Shown: piece by piece, positions 9,352 to 18,750 of the stretch | Position numbering within the stretch: position 1 is the stretch's first letter | Layout: each line of letters opens with the position of its first letter | Assembly (NCBI GenBank): GCA_041662485.1 | Contig: JBAZSJ010000024.1 | Coordinates: 6,971-70,970, forward strand | DNA from: Rariglobus sp041662485 | GTDB lineage: Bacteria > Verrucomicrobiota > Verrucomicrobiia > Opitutales > Opitutaceae | Length of the DNA stretch: 64,000 nucleotides | Reading direction: 5' to 3' | Notes under the pieces: model-generated | Seen by the model: the letters and a program-made list of their open reading frames with translations, nothing else | What the model was told of the DNA's origin: nothing | The model's database searches: none | Position numbers and translations under genes: made by a program

Positions 9352-12045
9352 ATGCAAACGTCCTCTTCCACCGCAGTCGCCCTGCTCGCCGCCCTCGCCG
9401 GCTTCCTTGCGACCTTCCCGCTTTCCGCCCAGACCACGGTCACGCTCGAGGACAGCCCGCTCTACTACACCGACCTCCACACGACCACGGTCGCCGATCC
9501 CCTGACCTTTACCATCGCGGACGGCTTCGCCACGCAGAGCGGCGTCATCGACGGCGACGGCTCCCTCACGAAAACCGGCGCAGGCGCCATCTCCCTCGCC
9601 GGTGCCAACACCTACACCGGCGGCACCGTCATCGACGCCGGCATTCTGGCCATCGACAACGACGGCGAGTTCACCTTCGGCACCCTCGGCAGCGGGACCA
9701 CCACAATCCACGGCGACACCGGCAGCGGCTTCGCGGGCACCCTGCAATTCCTGACCAACTCCAGTGCCGGCGGCGATATGTTCACCCTCACCGGCAGCAC
9801 GATCGACGGCGGCACCGGCGGCACCGTGGAATTCTACGGCGCTTCGACCGCCGGCAGCGGCACCTTCACCGTCGAGGGAGCCACCGTCAGCGGCACCGCC
9901 GGCGGCTTCGTGATCTTCCTCGGTACTTCGACGGCGGGCAGCGCGACTTTGATCGCCAACGGCAGCGCCAATGCCGGCGCCGGTGGCTCGATCTTCTTCG
10001 TCGAAAATTCCCTCGGCGGCACGGCGGCCGTGAAGGTTTACGGCAACGGTTATCTGGACATCGGCTTTCACAACGCCGGCCTGACCATCGGCTCCCTCGA
10101 AGGCACCGGACAGGTTTTCCTCGGCGCGAATAATCTCACCATCGGCAGCGACAATACCACCACCACCTTCTTCGGCACCGTGCAGGATGGCGGAGCCGCT
10201 GGCGGCGTGCTCGGCTCGCTGACCAAGATCGGCACCGGCACTCTCACGCTCACGGGCACCAACACCTACGAAGGCGGCACGACCATCACGGGCTGGGGCG
10301 CCATCGAATTCTCCAGCGGCGACAATCTCGGCACCGGCAACATCACCCTCGACGGCGGCGGCTTGAAGTGGGCCGCGGGCAACACCACCGACATCTCCTC
10401 CCGCCTCAATCCCATCAGCTATAACGGGTCGATTTTAGACACCAACGGCAACAACGTCTCCTTCGCTTCGGTCCTCTCCGGAGACACCCTCTACAACTAC
10501 AGTCAACTCATCAAAACCGGCGCCGGCACGCTCACCCTCGCCGCCGGCTCCACGGTCGTGGATTTCGAGGTGATCGGCGGGACCCTCGTTTTTGGGACCG
10601 GCACCTACCAAGACCGCTATCTCTACGTAGGTAATGGCAACTGGGCTACCTCCGTGAACGGGGCCGGCCCGAGCGCCGCCATCCTTTCCGGAGCTGGCAC
10701 TTCCTTTAGCTCCCAAGAGACCAGCGTCGGTTCGTATACTGCATTCTCCGCTTCACTCACGATCTCCGACGGCGCCTCCTTTGCCTCCACCGGCGGAACC
10801 ACGCTCGGCGACCACTCGACCGCTGAAAGCACTTTAACCGTCACCGGCACTGGCTCCACCTTTACCGGCGACATAAGTCTCGCCGTTGGCAACACCAGTT
10901 CAGGTCGCTCTTCCTTCCTCGTCTCCGACGGTGCCTCCGCTACCTTCCAAAGCACTGTAGTGATCGGCCGCCGTTCCACCGGCGAGAGCCTCCTCACCGT
11001 CTCGGGCGCCGGCTCCACGTTCACGGCCGACAGCCCCCTCTCGATCGGAGTCGGCGAGTTTCCCGGTTCCGCACCATTCGTCACCGGTGCCTCCTCGATG
11101 ATCGTTTCCAGTGGCGCCTCGGCCTCTGCCGTCGCGACCCAGATCGGCAGGTTTGGGGCCACCGGCGCAAACAGTCTCACCCTCACCGGCACTGGCTCCA
11201 CCTTCACGACCGGCAGCCTCACGCTCGCGGAGAGCGCCCTCGACAACGGCACCGTCAACCTCGGCTCCGCGTCCACCGATGCCGCCACCGCCGCCGGCAT
11301 CCTCGACACCGCAACTGTCACCGGCGGCCTCGGCACCGCCGTCCTCCAGTTCAACACCACCGGCACCAACCTCGCGCCCACCTACTTCACCCGCGACGGC
11401 ACCAGCACCGGCCCCGGCGTGAACACAGCCGGCGGCCTCGCCATAGTGAACACCGCCGGCACCACCGTCCTCTCCGGCACCCTCGCCCACACCGGCGCCA
11501 CCACGGTCAACGGCGGCACCCTCCGCGTGAACAGCTCGCTCGTCTCCTCCGCCGTCACCGTCAACGCGGGCGCCACCCTCGGCGGCAGCGGCACGCTCGG
11601 CGGACTCGCCACCTTCGCCTCCGGCGCGCACCTCGCCCCCGGCAACTCCCCCGGCACGCTCACCTTCACGGGCGGACTCACCCTCTCCGGAGGCTCCATC
11701 CTCGATTTTCAACTCGGCACCACCAGCGACTTGATCCTCGTCACCGGCGGCACCCTTACCGGTCCGTCCTCCGGCACCATCACCGTCAACCTCACTGACT
11801 CCGGCGGCTTCACCGCAGGCACCTACAATTTTATCGACGCCACCGGCGCCACGTTGTCCAGCATCGGTGCCACCACCTTCGAACTCGGCACCACCATCGC
11901 CGGCTACGACTACACCTTCGTCCAAAGCGGAAACCTCTTTCAAGTCATCGCCGTTGCCGCCGCCATCCCCGAACCGTCCACCTATGCGGTCATTGCCAGC
12001 TTCGCTTGTCTCGCCGTGGCTGTCTGGCGCAGACGCCGCTCTTGA
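9352..12045 (+). CDS. PEP-CTERM protein with autotransporter-type repeats (tandem paralogue)
   Basis: 897 residues. The start at 9352 is chosen because MQTSSSTAVALLAALAGFLA matches the signal peptide of the gene at 5549. An upstream in-frame start at 9292 would place the palindromic leader inside the coding sequence. The first third has autotransporter-associated repeats (LTKTGAGAISLAGANTYTGG; LTKIGTGTLTLTGTNTYEGG). The middle has a different repeat family of the form SLTISDGASF...LTVTGTGSTFTG (~440-620). The APGNSPGTLTF block near residue 762 caps the helix. The C terminus, IPEPSTYAVIAS plus hydrophobic helix plus RRRRS, is a PEP-CTERM anchor. There is no beta-barrel. Likely an exosortase-dependent surface protein. 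Confidence 0.9.
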   Translation: MQTSSSTAVALLAALAGFLATFPLSAQTTVTLEDSPLYYTDLHTTTVADPLTFTIADGFATQSGVIDGDGSLTKTGAGAISLAGANTYTGGTVIDAGILAIDNDGEFTFGTLGSGTTTIHGDTGSGFAGTLQFLTNSSAGGDMFTLTGSTIDGGTGGTVEFYGASTAGSGTFTVEGATVSGTAGGFVIFLGTSTAGSATLIANGSANAGAGGSIFFVENSLGGTAAVKVYGNGYLDIGFHNAGLTIGSLEGTGQVFLGANNLTIGSDNTTTTFFGTVQDGGAAGGVLGSLTKIGTGTLTLTGTNTYEGGTTITGWGAIEFSSGDNLGTGNITLDGGGLKWAAGNTTDISSRLNPISYNGSILDTNGNNVSFASVLSGDTLYNYSQLIKTGAGTLTLAAGSTVVDFEVIGGTLVFGTGTYQDRYLYVGNGNWATSVNGAGPSAAILSGAGTSFSSQETSVGSYTAFSASLTISDGASFASTGGTTLGDHSTAESTLTVTGTGSTFTGDISLAVGNTSSGRSSFLVSDGASATFQSTVVIGRRSTGESLLTVSGAGSTFTADSPLSIGVGEFPGSAPFVTGASSMIVSSGASASAVATQIGRFGATGANSLTLTGTGSTFTTGSLTLAESALDNGTVNLGSASTDAATAAGILDTATVTGGLGTAVLQFNTTGTNLAPTYFTRDGTSTGPGVNTAGGLAIVNTAGTTVLSGTLAHTGATTVNGGTLRVNSSLVSSAVTVNAGATLGGSGTLGGLATFASGAHLAPGNSPGTLTFTGGLTLSGGSILDFQLGTTSDLILVTGGTLTGPSSGTITVNLTDSGGFTAGTYNFIDATGATLSSIGATTFELGTTIAGYDYTFVQSGNLFQVIAVAAAIPEPSTYAVIASFACLAVAVWRRRRS

Positions 12046-12112
12046 GTTATCCAATCGATCTTTTTAAAGCAAAGTTTCGAAGAACAAACCGAAGGACTCG
12101 AAGTGCCTGAAC

Positions 12113-12157
12113 TTGGCGATCTTTGCGTGCCCTGCTTCGCGTCTTTGCGTTAAAACT
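12113..12157. repeat. Degenerate ACGCAAAG-type short repeats
   Basis: On the minus strand this stretch reads as loosely repeated units (AACGCAAAGACGCGAAG, then GCACGCAAAGATCGCC). A weaker version occurs near 9178-9219. It has no coding potential. Confidence 0.45.
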
Positions 12158-12175
12158 CCGACCTCCGCCCCGTCC

Positions 12176-14431
12176 TCAAAACCGCACGGTCGCCTTAACA
12201 CCCACCGTGCGCGGCGCCGCCGGGATGCTCGTCGGGATGCCATACGCGCCGCCGATGTTACCCGAATCGAGCAGGTATTGCTTCCCGAAGACGTTGTTCA
12301 CGTAACCGACAACTTCCCACCGCAGGCTGCGCGGACGATAGCCGAGCCGCAGGTTCACCAGCCCGAAGCCGCCTTGCCGCAGCGCGCCGCCGTTTTGCGC
12401 GTTGTCGTCCTCGAAGTAATAGGCCGAGCGGTAGGTGTAGAGCGGCGTGAAAAACACCGTGCCCGCGTCGGAAAGAGGCAGGGACAGCGCCGCGCCAACC
12501 GAGATCGTGTTCAATGAGGTCAGCCGGAACGTGTTGCCGGCATAGGCCTGCGGCTGGTCGTCGTCATCCAGCCCGGAGAACTGGGCGTCCGTATAACCGT
12601 AGGTGCCGAACAGCGTGAGTTCCCGCGTGACGTCGCCCTGCACGGTCGTCTCGAAGCCCTGCCCGCGCGCCCGCCCGCCGTCAATGGGAGCGACAACGCC
12701 GGGGGCGACGACGCGGTCCGTCTGAAAATGATCAAAGTAATACTGGAAGACCGAAGCGTCGTAACGGATGCGGCGATTGTCGGTGGATCCCTTGATGCCC
12801 GCCTCGTAGTTCCAGACCGTCTCTTCATTATTCGTTACCGGTGCCAGCGTGATTTCGTTGAAATGCAACACGGGCGGCTGGCGTCCGCGCGAGACCGCGG
12901 TGTAGGCGGTGAGATGCGGGGTGAACGCGTAACGGGCGTCCAACTGTCCCGCCCACGACTGAACATCGGCAGTGTTCTCGATCTGGCCGTTGCTGACCTG
13001 GAAGATGTTGTTGCCGCCGCCTGAGGTCGGCAGCGCGCCGGCGAGATTTCCCGGCACGGTGGCGGCGAAGGATTGGTAGCGTGAGATGATGCGTTCCTGC
13101 GTGGCGCGCAGCCCGGCGCCCACGGTGAGCTTGTCGGTGAGTTTGTAGTCGGCGCGTCCGAAGAGATCGCCGGAGGTCGTCTCGGACTCGTTCGTGTTGT
13201 GCTCGGAGTAACGCGGGTTGAGCGGAAAGGGAAATATGCCGCCGCTGGTCAAAAACGTGAACAGCGTGTTCTCGTCGGTGCCGATGAACACGGTCTGCAC
13301 GTCCTTCCTCCACGCTACATTCACGCCAGTGGAGGCGGTGAGACGGCCGCCCTGATCGTAGGAAAAATTTACCTGCTGGCTGAGCTGCTGGCCGTGGAAA
13401 TGCTCGCCCAGCTCGAGCAGGTAGAGGGAGGTGCCGTCGGCGTCGGACTCGTTGCGGCTCTCCACCTGCCGCCATGCGCTGGTCGAGGTGACCGTCCATG
13501 CATCGTTGAGTTCATGTTTTAGGATGCCGGTGAGTCCGGTGATGGTGCGCGTCACACCCAAGGCGGAACCACGGTTGAGATTGGCCGCCGTGTAGGGATT
13601 GGTGTTTGGAACGGGAGGAAACCCCGGTATGCCCGTCGCGCTCTTGAAATCGATGCCGGGCGCATCGTCGTGCTGATAGTTGAAAATCAAATCCCCCGTG
13701 GTCTCGGGCGCCGGCTGCCAGCGAAGGCTGGTCCTGAATGCCACGGTGTTCTCCCCCTGGAGGTCGGAACCGTCGGCGAGATTCTCCACGTAGCCGTCGT
13801 GCCGGCTTTCGTAAACCGCCACACGGAGGAACAGCGTATCCTTTACGACCGGGCGGTTGATGTAGGCGTCGGCCGCGACGGCGTTGTAATCACCAAGGCC
13901 AAGCGAAAGCGCGCCGGAGCTCTCGTTGACGGCCCGGTTGCTCGTGAGGGACAGCGCGCCGCTCTCGACGCCCTCGCCGAACTGCGTTGGCTGCGGCCCC
14001 TTGAAAACCGCGATGTTGTCCACGTCGAAAAGGGCGACGTTGTTGCCATGCGCGTTGGTCAAGCGGACCCCGTCCTGAAAAACCGAGACGCGCGGCTGCA
14101 CGCGTGGGTCGCTGGTGTCCGAAGTAAACCCGCGAATGTTGAGACTCACGTTGTCGGGAGCCTGTTCGGAGGCAAAGAGTCCCGGGACAAGCGGCGCCAA
14201 ATCCTGATAATCGACAATGCCGTTGGTCTTCAGGAAATCGCCGGTGTAAGCGGTGACGGAGGCGGGTGTGTTTAAGCGCTCGTTTTCCGCACGGCTGGCA
14301 ACGACCTCGACCGGCGCCAGCGCGGTGGACTCTTCGGCCTGCAACCATCCGCCCGGGGCGCCGACAGTCGCAAAAACGAAAAAGACGCGTGACCGAAACC
14401 TGCGTGCTGAATGTGCGCTTGGTTCAGTCAT
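12176..14431 (-). CDS. TonB-dependent outer-membrane receptor
   Basis: 751 residues. A signal peptide precedes a plug domain (~40-150; VEVVASRAENERLNTPASV, VSLNIRGFTSD, GPQPTQFGEG). The 22-stranded barrel follows and ends in the expected aromatic C-terminal strand (VGVKATVRF). TonB receptors import siderophores, cobalamin, metals or oligosaccharides across the outer membrane; the substrate cannot be told from sequence alone. It begins 24 bp after the lepB stop on the same strand, so it may be read from the lepA-lepB unit. Alternative: a stand-alone promoter inside the lepB 3' end. Confidence 0.9.
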   Translation of the reverse strand: MTEPSAHSARRFRSRVFFVFATVGAPGGWLQAEESTALAPVEVVASRAENERLNTPASVTAYTGDFLKTNGIVDYQDLAPLVPGLFASEQAPDNVSLNIRGFTSDTSDPRVQPRVSVFQDGVRLTNAHGNNVALFDVDNIAVFKGPQPTQFGEGVESGALSLTSNRAVNESSGALSLGLGDYNAVAADAYINRPVVKDTLFLRVAVYESRHDGYVENLADGSDLQGENTVAFRTSLRWQPAPETTGDLIFNYQHDDAPGIDFKSATGIPGFPPVPNTNPYTAANLNRGSALGVTRTITGLTGILKHELNDAWTVTSTSAWRQVESRNESDADGTSLYLLELGEHFHGQQLSQQVNFSYDQGGRLTASTGVNVAWRKDVQTVFIGTDENTLFTFLTSGGIFPFPLNPRYSEHNTNESETTSGDLFGRADYKLTDKLTVGAGLRATQERIISRYQSFAATVPGNLAGALPTSGGGNNIFQVSNGQIENTADVQSWAGQLDARYAFTPHLTAYTAVSRGRQPPVLHFNEITLAPVTNNEETVWNYEAGIKGSTDNRRIRYDASVFQYYFDHFQTDRVVAPGVVAPIDGGRARGQGFETTVQGDVTRELTLFGTYGYTDAQFSGLDDDDQPQAYAGNTFRLTSLNTISVGAALSLPLSDAGTVFFTPLYTYRSAYYFEDDNAQNGGALRQGGFGLVNLRLGYRPRSLRWEVVGYVNNVFGKQYLLDSGNIGGAYGIPTSIPAAPRTVGVKATVRF

Positions 14432-14455
14432 GTGTGGATACGAGACGAAGCCAGC

Positions 14456-15772
14456 TTATGGAGCGATACCCCAGCGCTTGCTGAAGGGATAATAGATGCA
14501 CAGCGGGCGTCCGACGACATCCTTGTCCTTCACGAAGCCCCAATAACGGCCGTCGAGACTGTTCGCGGAGTTGTCCCCCATCGGCAGATAGCTGCGCGCC
14601 GGAACCGTGATTTGCTGGCCGAGAAACAACTGGGCGTTGGGGTAATCAGGCCTGGGCGTTCCGTTGAAATAACCGGTGTATGTTCCTGTCCGCTTGGCAT
14701 TCTGGGCAAAGGCCGGCGCGCCGGTGATGGGCTTGCCGTTGCGGTAAAGGACGGGCTCCTTGATCTCCATGACGTCGCCGGGCGTGCCGACCAGGCGTTT
14801 GATGTAATACTGGTCGCCCTGGCTGTCTCCAAGCACGGGGATGTTTCCGGTGTGAAACACGAAGCCGTCGCCGACCTTCGGCCGCACGAAATTATAGCTC
14901 ACGCGATCCACGAAAAGCTGGTCGCCCGTGAGGATGTCGAACGACAAGACGCGTTCGCCCGCTTTCACCATTCGGCCGGTGCGAATGAAGCGCACGCGTT
15001 CACTCAGGCCGCCGCCTGTGGGAACCTCGCGATCCACAAATTCACCGTTGGCCAATTTTGTGCGCAAGCCATCGGTCAGGGTCTTCGCGCCCGGGAAAAA
15101 CGCATCGCGGATGACCCAGTCGAAATCAAAATCGATCGGCACCTGGGTGACGACCTGCCGGTCGCCGACCAGGATGCGGTATTCGCGCTGGCGCGCGGGA
15201 AACACGCCCCATGAACGGCCGGGGACGTCCTGGTATTTCACCACGCCCCTGCCCTGCGATCCGTCGATGGGGAGAAGGATCTCGCCGTCATCCGGCGCGT
15301 TAAGCACGCGGGGGCGCGCTCCCAGCATCACGAAGCGAACAGCCCGCATGGCCGTGTTCGGCTCGTCGGCCGGCGTGGCGAACACCTCGGGCGTCATGCC
15401 GTTGTAGCTCGGCCACATTGAATTGGTCGGAATCTTGAAAGGCTGCACGAAATACGCGCGCACGCCGAGGATCACGATGGCGGCCACGAGGAAAAACTCC
15501 ACGTTCTCGGTCCAGCTCGATTTCGGGTAATGCGTGCCACCGACCTTGCGCAGGACGCCCTCAAGCGACTCGATGCCGAGCTTGAGCTTGCTGGAGTCGG
15601 CCTTGGCGCGGAGCTGCTGGCGGACGGTCTCGGTGGCCTGCTGAAGCGAGCCGAGCTCGGCGGCGGACATCAGGTCGCGACGGTAGTGATAGACCTTCTC
15701 GGACAGCTCCAGCCAGTTGGCGGCGTTGGTCCGCATTTTCTTTTCCACTGAATCGAAGAGGCCGAAGAGCAT
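14456..15772 (-). CDS. lepB: Signal peptidase I (S26 family)
   Basis: 438 residues from the start at 15772. An upstream in-frame start at 15799 lies inside a REP-like hairpin and is rejected. A membrane helix (~92-108) is followed by the catalytic serine S118 in IPTNSMWPSYNG and the general-base lysine K325 in YYIKRLVGTPGD. Box E is present as GDNSANSLDGRYWGF near the C terminus. The ~205 residues between Ser and Lys far exceed the usual ~50, so a large beta-rich insertion is present. Such insertions are seen in other Verrucomicrobia and Bacteroidetes enzymes. It cleaves signal peptides in the inner membrane, including those of the many exported proteins here. lepA lies upstream on the same strand. 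Confidence 0.95.
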   Translation of the reverse strand: MLFGLFDSVEKKMRTNAANWLELSEKVYHYRRDLMSAAELGSLQQATETVRQQLRAKADSSKLKLGIESLEGVLRKVGGTHYPKSSWTENVEFFLVAAIVILGVRAYFVQPFKIPTNSMWPSYNGMTPEVFATPADEPNTAMRAVRFVMLGARPRVLNAPDDGEILLPIDGSQGRGVVKYQDVPGRSWGVFPARQREYRILVGDRQVVTQVPIDFDFDWVIRDAFFPGAKTLTDGLRTKLANGEFVDREVPTGGGLSERVRFIRTGRMVKAGERVLSFDILTGDQLFVDRVSYNFVRPKVGDGFVFHTGNIPVLGDSQGDQYYIKRLVGTPGDVMEIKEPVLYRNGKPITGAPAFAQNAKRTGTYTGYFNGTPRPDYPNAQLFLGQQITVPARSYLPMGDNSANSLDGRYWGFVKDKDVVGRPLCIYYPFSKRWGIAP

Positions 15773-15787
15773 GGGAAACTTGGAACT

Positions 15788-15862
15788 GTAGGAGCCCATT
15801 TATGGGCGATGATTTCAATGGAATTACGTGGAAGTCTTGATTGCCCATAAATGGGCTCCTAC
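15788..15862. repeat. REP-like inverted pair (CCCATTTATGGG class)
   Basis: GTAGGAGCCCATTTATGGGC at 15788 and its reverse complement ending at 15862, separated by 29 nt, fill the lepA-lepB gap. Each arm is a self-complementary hairpin (GCCCATTTATGGGC). Confidence 0.85.
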
Positions 15863-15867
15863 GAAAA

Positions 15868-17661
15868 CTAATTCTTCAGAATCTGGATGAACGTGTCCGG
15901 CGGGATGTTCACCTTGCCGATCATCTTCATCTTCTTTTTGCCCTCTTTCTGCTTGTCGAGGAGCTTGCGCTTGCGGGAGATGTCGCCGCCGTAGCACTTC
16001 GCGGTGACGTCCTTGCGCATTTCCTTCACGTTGTCGCGGGCGATGATCTTGCCGCCGATGGCGGCCTGGATGGCGACCTTGAACATCTGCGGAGGGATGA
16101 TGTCGGCGAGTTTCTCGCAGAGCACGCGGCCTTTGCCCTCGGCCTTGTCGCGATGAACGATGCTGGAGAACGCGTCGACGGGGTCGCCGTTGATCATGAT
16201 GTCCATCTTCACGAGATCGGCCTGCTGGTATTCGCCGAGGTCGTAATCCATCGAACCGTAGCCATGCGTGACGGACTTTAGACGATCGTTGAAATCGACG
16301 AGGATCTCGTTGAGCGGAAGCACGCAGCTGAGCATGACGCGATTGCCGTCGAGCGTGTCGGTGTGGTCGCACATGCCGCGCTTTTCCATGATCAGCGCGA
16401 GGATGTCGCCCATGGACTCGTTGGGGATGTGGATGGACGCCTTGATCGTCGGCTCGCTGATATACTCGATCGTGCCGGGGTCCGGAAGGTTGACGGGATT
16501 GTCGACTTCGATCTCCGGCCTGCTGTGCGGCTTCACGCGGTAAACCACGCTCGGATAGGTCGAGATGATGTCCACGTCGTGCTCGCGGCGGATGCGCTCC
16601 TGGATGATCTCCATGTGGAGGAGTCCGAGGAAGCCGCAGCGGAAACCGAAGCCGAGCGCGATGGAGCTCTCCGACGAATAGAGGAACGCGGCGTCGTTGA
16701 GGCGCAGGCGGCCGAGGGCCGCCTTGAGCTTTTCGTAGTCGCTCGATTCGAGCGGATACAGACCGCAGAAGACCATCGGCCGGACCTCCTTGTAACCGGG
16801 CAGCATCTCCGTGGCGGGGTTTTTCGCGAGGGTGAGCGTGTCGCCGATCTTGATTTCGGACGGGTCTTTGATGTTGGAAACAATGTAGCCGACGTCACCG
16901 GCGCCGAGGATGTCCATCTTGGTCATCTTCGGGGTGAACACGCCGACTTCCTTGATTTCGGACTTCTGATTGTTGCTCATCAGGAGCATCTGGTCGCCGG
17001 CCTTGACGGCGCCGGAGAACACGCGGGCGTGGGTGATGACCCCGCGGTAGGAGTCGTAGATCGAATCGAACACCAGTGCGCGGGTGTGCGGATGATGAGA
17101 CCAGCGTGGCGGCGGGATGCGCGCGACGACGGCCTCGAGGATGTCCTGGATGCCTATGCCGGACTTACCGCTGGCGAGGATGGCCTCTTCGCCGGGAATC
17201 ATGAGGATGTCCTCGAGCTGGGTGATGCAGAGATCGAGGTTGGCGGACGGCAGGTCGATCTTGTTGATGACCGGGATGATTTTCAGGCCCTGAGCGGTGG
17301 CGAGGTGGGCGTTGGCCACGGTCTGCGCCTCGACGCCTTGGGCGGCGTCGATCAGGAGGACGGCGCCTTCGCAGGCGGCCAGCGAACGCGAGACTTCGTA
17401 GGCGAAGTCCACGTGGCCGGGGGTGTCCATGAGGTTGATCTTATAAATGATCCCGTCCTTGGCCGGATAATGCATCGTCACCGGGTGGCTCTTGATGGTG
17501 ATGCCGCGCTCCTTCTCCAGATCCATCGAGTCGAGATGCTGCTCGGTGAGCACGCGCTGCGTGACCGTGTTGGTGTATTCCAGCAGGCGGTCGGAAAGAG
17601 TCGTCTTGCCGTGGTCGACGTGGGCGATGATGCAGAAATTACGAGTGAGGGAGACGTCCAT
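15868..17661 (-). CDS. lepA: Elongation factor 4 (LepA), ribosome back-translocase GTPase
   Basis: 597 residues, the usual length (~600). G1 is AHVDHGKTT, G3 is DTPGH and G4 is NKID. An EF-G-like domain II follows, then domains III/V and the LepA-specific C-terminal domain ending in KMIGKVNIPPDTFIQILKN. LepA binds stalled or mis-translocated ribosomes and assists initiation and 30S maturation. The ATG at 17661 begins MDVSLTRNFCIIAHVDHGK, the family N terminus. It lies downstream of fabD and upstream of lepB on the minus strand; the lepA-lepB pairing is widespread in bacteria. Confidence 0.97.
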   Translation of the reverse strand: MDVSLTRNFCIIAHVDHGKTTLSDRLLEYTNTVTQRVLTEQHLDSMDLEKERGITIKSHPVTMHYPAKDGIIYKINLMDTPGHVDFAYEVSRSLAACEGAVLLIDAAQGVEAQTVANAHLATAQGLKIIPVINKIDLPSANLDLCITQLEDILMIPGEEAILASGKSGIGIQDILEAVVARIPPPRWSHHPHTRALVFDSIYDSYRGVITHARVFSGAVKAGDQMLLMSNNQKSEIKEVGVFTPKMTKMDILGAGDVGYIVSNIKDPSEIKIGDTLTLAKNPATEMLPGYKEVRPMVFCGLYPLESSDYEKLKAALGRLRLNDAAFLYSSESSIALGFGFRCGFLGLLHMEIIQERIRREHDVDIISTYPSVVYRVKPHSRPEIEVDNPVNLPDPGTIEYISEPTIKASIHIPNESMGDILALIMEKRGMCDHTDTLDGNRVMLSCVLPLNEILVDFNDRLKSVTHGYGSMDYDLGEYQQADLVKMDIMINGDPVDAFSSIVHRDKAEGKGRVLCEKLADIIPPQMFKVAIQAAIGGKIIARDNVKEMRKDVTAKCYGGDISRKRKLLDKQKEGKKKMKMIGKVNIPPDTFIQILKN

Positions 17662-17751
17662 GCGGTCAGGCTGAGGGAGTCCCGTGGGGCGGGACTGCGA
17701 ATGCGGTTGAGAAGTGTTAAGGGGTCAGCGTGTGGCCGCCCCTCGCGGCAT

Positions 17752-18657
17752 TCAAGCCGTCAAATCGGCAAATTCGGACATGCTTTTGACGACCCAAGCC
17801 TTGTCGGTGCGCTTGGCGAGACCCGCCAGCACTCCGCCCGGCCCGAGTTCAAGGAACGACGTCACGCCGGCGGCAACGGCCGAGCGCATGCAATCTTCCC
17901 AAAGCACTGACGAGACAACCTGTTTCACAAGCGCTTCGCGGATCGCGGCGGGCTCGCTGACGGCCTGGCCGGTGGTGTTGGTGAACACGGTGAGCTGGGG
18001 CGCGTTGAAAGTGATCGATTGCAGGAAGGTCGCGAAAGCCGCGCGGGCGGGCTCCATCAGGCGGCTGTGGTAGGCGCCGGCGACGTTGAGCGGGATGACT
18101 TTTTTGATGCCGCGGTCCTTGGCGGCGGCGACGGCGGCGTCCACCTTGGCCTTGTCACCGGAGACGATGATCTGGCCGGGGGCGTTGAAGTTGGCGGCCT
18201 CGATGTCGAACGCGGCGCAAAGGTCGTAGATCGTCTTGCGCTCTTCGCCGAGGATCGCGGCCATGCCGCCGGTGGTCTGCTCGCAGGCGAGCTGCATGAG
18301 GCGTCCGCGTTCGGCGACGACCTTGAGACCGGTTGCGAAATCAAACACGCCGGCCGCGGTCAACGCGGTGATCTCGCCGAGGCTCAGGCCAAGGGCGAAC
18401 TTCACGTCGCCGAGTTTCCCCTGCTCTTTCAGAATGGCGTGGAGCGCCATGCCCTGCACGAAAAGCGCGGGCTGGCAGACCTTCGTCTGGGTAAGTTCGG
18501 TCTCGGGGCCTTCGAAGCAGATTTTGGCGAGATCCCAGCCAAGCACACGGTTGGCCTCGTCGTAGAGGGCGCGCGCGGTGGCGGAGTTTTCGTAGAGCGA
18601 CTTGCCCATGCCGACCTTCTGGGCGCCTTGTCCGGAGAAAATAAGTGCGGTAGCCAT
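17752..18657 (-). CDS. fabD: Malonyl-CoA:ACP transacylase
   Basis: 301 residues from ATG 18657 (MATALIFSGQGAQKVGMG, the family's first strand). The active-site serine S92 is in GLSLGE; the variant GLSLGE for GHSLGE also occurs in cyanobacterial and plant-type enzymes. The second catalytic His is in AYHSRLM and the conserved VFTNTTG follows. It loads malonyl groups onto acyl carrier protein for fatty-acid synthesis. It lies alone between pilT and lepA, with no fabH, fabG or acpP adjacent. The 90-bp gap to lepA shows no obvious terminator, so a common transcript is possible. Confidence 0.95.
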   Translation of the reverse strand: MATALIFSGQGAQKVGMGKSLYENSATARALYDEANRVLGWDLAKICFEGPETELTQTKVCQPALFVQGMALHAILKEQGKLGDVKFALGLSLGEITALTAAGVFDFATGLKVVAERGRLMQLACEQTTGGMAAILGEERKTIYDLCAAFDIEAANFNAPGQIIVSGDKAKVDAAVAAAKDRGIKKVIPLNVAGAYHSRLMEPARAAFATFLQSITFNAPQLTVFTNTTGQAVSEPAAIREALVKQVVSSVLWEDCMRSAVAAGVTSFLELGPGGVLAGLAKRTDKAWVVKSMSEFADLTA

Positions 18658-18706
18658 GTTGGGTAAACGAACACGCGTAAAGCCCTCCCACGCCGAAACC
18701 AAGCCC

Positions 18707-18738
18707 TAAAAAAACAGGCCGTCGTGCGGACGGACCTG
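18707..18738 (-). terminator. Intrinsic terminator after pilT (leftward)
   Basis: Read leftward: a CAGGTCCGTC / GACGGCCTG hairpin followed by seven T residues, directly downstream of the pilT stop and upstream of fabD, so the two are separate units. Confidence 0.75.
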
Positions 18739-18750
18739 CGTTTGGGAACC

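Noticed and set aside
10900..12054. 384-codon minus-strand Gly-rich frame
   Set aside because: Antisense of the repeat protein at 9352; glycine runs arise from the reverse of Ala/Thr codons.
16363..17910. 515-codon plus-strand frame across lepA
   Set aside because: Exact antisense of lepA; repetitive codon composition from the sense gene.
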